A stretch of 64,000 bases of DNA from Thuidium tamariscinum (Eukaryota; Streptophyta; Bryopsida; Hypnales; Thuidiaceae): the NCBI GenBank assembly GCA_947034885.2, contig OX344749.2, positions 7,951,501-8,015,500 of the forward strand. The letters are read 5' to 3'. Shown here piece after piece: positions 61,366-64,000 of this stretch; the stretch's first letter is position 1, and the number at the start of each line of letters is the position of its first letter. Made by a program: the position numbers and the translations under genes. Below the pieces are notes generated by a model. That model saw only the letters and a list, made by a program, of their open reading frames with translations, was not told the origin of the DNA and searched no databases.

Positions 61366-61624
61366 TAAGGTAGGTACACCCAAAAGTGCCATCTACAATG
61401 TGCATACATTTTCAAAATTAGTCATGTTTACAAATTGTAGATGGTGCTTTCAAAAACAAACTCTAACCGTTAATAACTTTTGCATACAATATCCAAATCC
61501 TATGTTTTCTGGTGCGTTGGAACATGCTTTCATTTGCCAACAAAACTGTATGAAAATCTGAACAAGCTAATAACAATAACTAGACACAGTATGAATAAGT
61601 GGCGCTTTTAGTGTACCCACCTTA
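61366..61624 (+). mobile_element. MITE with TAAGGTNGGTACAC terminal repeats
   Basis: taaggtaggtacacccaaaa at the left and the complement of taaggtgggtacactaaaag at the right. About 260 bp, copy of 9223-9499. It sits only 17 bp from the preceding MITE. Confidence 0.75.
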
Positions 61625-61901
61625 TAGCTGAATTCTTCCCTAAGGTATCTTGAGAGGAATTGTACCTTCACCTTGAGGGAGGGAATTCGTGAAAATAAAT
61701 TTTTGCTAAAAATAAAAATTCTTGCGGTAAATCCACCTGCTGGGCCCACCTTCGATGATGGTAGGATTCAACGTCCTGCTTGCTGAGCAGACTGAGACCA
61801 ATCATGGGCACAGAAGCAGAGACCGGGATATCCCGGAATATGCAGACGGGCTCTGACAAAAGCAATAAAATACCCAAAAGTACTGATGCGCTATCGAAGG
61901 A

Positions 61902-62052
61902 TATACCAGCAGATGCGCAGGATCTCCAGGACGGTGAGCCCAAGCCCCGCCCACATGCCCTGCCACAGCCACGTTGCGGCTGCTTCCCCGCTTGCTCGAA
62001 GCTTGGTGCGTCCTTGAAGGGATCGCAGTACGCGCAGAGCCCAGTTTCTGCA
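61902..62052 (-). other. Possible orphan exon, unidentified membrane-type protein
   Basis: On the minus strand a GC-rich 151-bp block is bounded by a good acceptor (ttttacctgcag|A) and a donor (ctgctg|gtatat). One frame reads NWALRVLRSLQGRTKLRASG then EAAATWLWQGMWAGLGLTVLE, a hydrophobic W/G/L-rich helix. Another frame is open for 169 codons (61668-62177). I recognise no family. It could be an exon of a divergent gene sharing the upstream region of the transcription factor gene, a gene fragment, or chance. Confidence 0.3.
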
Positions 62053-63457
62053 GGTAAAAATTCTATGCAGGAAACACTCATCGGCATTGAACGTTGATCG
62101 ATGCCGCGTCTGTGATCGATCGATCGATCCGATTGTTTGGACGAAGACATGGATTCGGGACTGTCGGTCATGGACACCGAGCCTGCAGTCTAGATCATTT
62201 TAGTCCCTCAACTTACTTCAGCTTCTGCGCTTTTGCTTCCACGAGTTTTTACGTACCTGTTTTCGATTCCATCGTGGTGACTTTGCAGTCTCGAGCTTGA
62301 GAATCATATGATCAGGTCGGAACGTTCTCTGGAGCATGATTTTTAGTTCAAGCTGTGGAAGCTAGATCGAGGATTGATACTTATCTTGGACTTGGAGTGA
62401 TTGAGCTGGAGGACAGACATTCAGGTATCAATCGGAATTGCTCAAACAGACAGCTGCTGTCAAAGCCCGTTCCTGTGCAGAGAATGACATATGATTTGTT
62501 TACGTTCAACTGTTAGATTGATCGCCGGTTAGATTGAAAGTACGTACTGCGAATTGCTAATTCTGCGAGTGAGGAGTGTTTGAAGTGGTGTAGGTCTCCC
62601 TGGGAACGCGCGTAGGTGGTAACGTTCGTCAATGGCTTCAAAGTTATCGATTGTATGGATCCAAGTGTTTAAATGAATCCAAGTGTTTAATTTGAAACTC
62701 GTTGTATATTTCGTCATGGTAATCTTCGTTAAAATGGCGTCTTTCAGAGCACGAAGTTCGTGACCTTCGAGCGCCTGGAGCTCAAAATACTGGTCTTGAT
62801 CTAAGGTTTCCTGAGGGCAATTTCTCTGGCATCCGTCATTTTAGTGAATATGAGGTTCGACGAGATTGCACACGCTATGGCGAAGTTTGCCATCTAAGAA
62901 ATATTAGACACAGCCGTGGTTGCCTTGTCGGCGTCGTGACAGGGGAATGTTTCTGGTGAGCCCCTAATTCGTGGATCTCACCGAGAAGCGTCGAGGCCTG
63001 ACTGATTAATTTGGGGCTTTTAAAACTGGGTACTACCGAATTTGAAAGCGAAGTCTCAGATTCACCTAACGTCTGATTTGAGTACCTCTTTGAGATCTTC
63101 AGAAACCAAATCTAATATTGCACCGACACTTCAGAAATCAATGAAAAATACGCATCAGTTCATCGTGCCGTGAGCTGCGGTTAACCCGTAACGTACCCAT
63201 GGCAGCCGTGACAATCTCAAGGAGCCAAGCCCTGGCAGTTGGACACTCGGCTATGGCTTCAGTTCATACTCTGGACTGTCTGGAGTATATTGTACCGCAC
63301 CAGAGATTAAACATAGTTGGCATAAGCAAGGCTATGTCGTTCTGGGTTCAGACCAACCCTGACCTAAATTTTTGTGCTACTGATGCAGCATGAGCGCTTT
63401 TCCTGAAGGAGACTGCTTCCAGTGGTAATAGAAGTACATGAGAAACCCTCACCCATC
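62053..63457 (+). promoter_or_regulatory. Upstream region/leader of the NIGT1/HHO gene
   Basis: Gene-like composition with cgatcgatcgatcg near 62116-62130 and many CpG words, but no recognisable coding exon. A 64-codon forward frame at 63199-63393 begins with an ATG in good context (cccATGGCA) but resembles nothing and may be an upstream frame in the leader. A splice acceptor (cttccag) at about 63415-63421 suggests that a leader intron ends just before the coding exon. Confidence 0.4.
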
Positions 63458-64000
63458 ATGGGCTCTCCTGTGGATCTCACCCTCGGGCGTAGCAGTAGTG
63501 AATCGCAAGCAGTTCCCAGCAGTGACAATGGATACCACAACGACCACCTTCGAGAAGCAGCGCAGGAGCATTTGCGAATTTTGAAAGAAGAGCGCCAGAA
63601 AGTCGAAGGTTTCAAACGCGAGCTTCCTCTCTGCATCCAGCTCCTGGACGATGGTAAGCCACACCTACTTTCATGTTCACAGTGTTACATTTTCATACTC
63701 TAGGCGTTAGATTCGCAGGTGAAGTTAAAGTTAATCAAAACTCATTTGTGCTGTTTAAAAAAAACAAAAAAACAAAACTCATTTGTGCTCACATGCAGCC
63801 ATCAAAGCGACGGAGGAGAAGCTTGTTGGTAGGAAAGGCATTGTCCTGCCCACGCCGCTGCGGCTGTCACGCAACCAAGAAAAGGAGAGTGGAGAAGTTC
63901 TGAGCCCAGAGGGCAGGCGCCTCACGCTGGAAGAATTAATGCCCTTGAAGAGACGCGAGCGAGACGATCAACCCAGCGACATTAGCAGCGATGGAGAGCT
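63458..64000 (+). CDS. NIGT1/HHO (HRS1-like) GARP transcription factor, 5' part
   Basis: Exons up to 63653 and from 63799 to the window edge, 145-bp intron, phase kept across G|CC. Residues ~29-75 (HLREAAQEHLRILKEERQKVE, FKRELPLCIQLLDDAI) are the conserved N-terminal domain of HRS1/HHO proteins, nuclear repressors that tune nitrate and phosphate starvation responses. Further on, RLTLEELMPLKRR matches the family's short motif before the Myb-type GARP domain, which would lie beyond the window. Start: ATG at 63458 (MGSPVDLTLG). The same frame is open upstream (VIEVHEKPSPI), and the acceptor at about 63421 would fit a start codon split by an intron, so the true N-terminus may be 12 residues longer. 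A short direct repeat (aaaactcatttgtgct) occurs twice in the intron. Orthology to a given NIGT1 cannot be set from this fragment. Confidence 0.82.

Overview
The window looks like nuclear DNA of a seed-free land plant, probably a bryophyte (moss-like) or a lycophyte. It carries a few intron-split plant genes whose exons are GC-richer than their surroundings, teloboxes upstream of one gene, and class-specific plant families (a plastid lipase, a NIGT1/HRS1-type GARP factor). Around them lies a very AT-rich sea of small DNA transposons. The species assignment is inference; no search was possible.

Layout. 1-24.4 kb is repeat-dominated: an LTR-like leader, a CACTA element, minisatellites, hAT-type MITEs, a TTAA-flanked ~0.9 kb family, mirrored tandem repeats, a 1200-bp element with a perfect 6-bp target duplication, and a 1.08-kb foldback hairpin nested in another element. 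25.1-28.95 kb holds a complete four-exon DAD1/PLA1-I-type lipase gene (+). 33.2-34.4 kb holds a small four-exon coiled-coil protein gene (+) resembling SNAPC5. 35.8-37.75 kb holds a two-exon 2-oxoglutarate/Fe(II) oxygenase-like gene (-) whose 3' end sits in degenerate tandem repeats and whose start is flanked by a MITE. 38-50 kb is again repeats. 50.2-53.0 kb is a PIF/Harbinger transposon encoding both a DDE transposase (one in-frame stop) and its Myb/trihelix partner (-). 54.8-62 kb holds a SINE-like retroelement and several MITEs. From 63.4 kb to the right edge runs the 5' part of a NIGT1/HHO (HRS1-like) transcription factor gene (+).

The genes are ordinary single loci without operon-like cooperation. 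The most notable content is the transposon ecology: at least ten separable short-element families, several with exact target-site duplications, multiple nestings, and one family (TTAA plus CCC termini) with piggyBac-like ends, unusual for a land plant. The long hairpin at 18.2-19.3 kb is a plausible small-RNA source.

Gene models come from reading splice sites, phase and protein family resemblance by eye. Element borders are accurate where a target-site duplication is quoted and approximate elsewhere.
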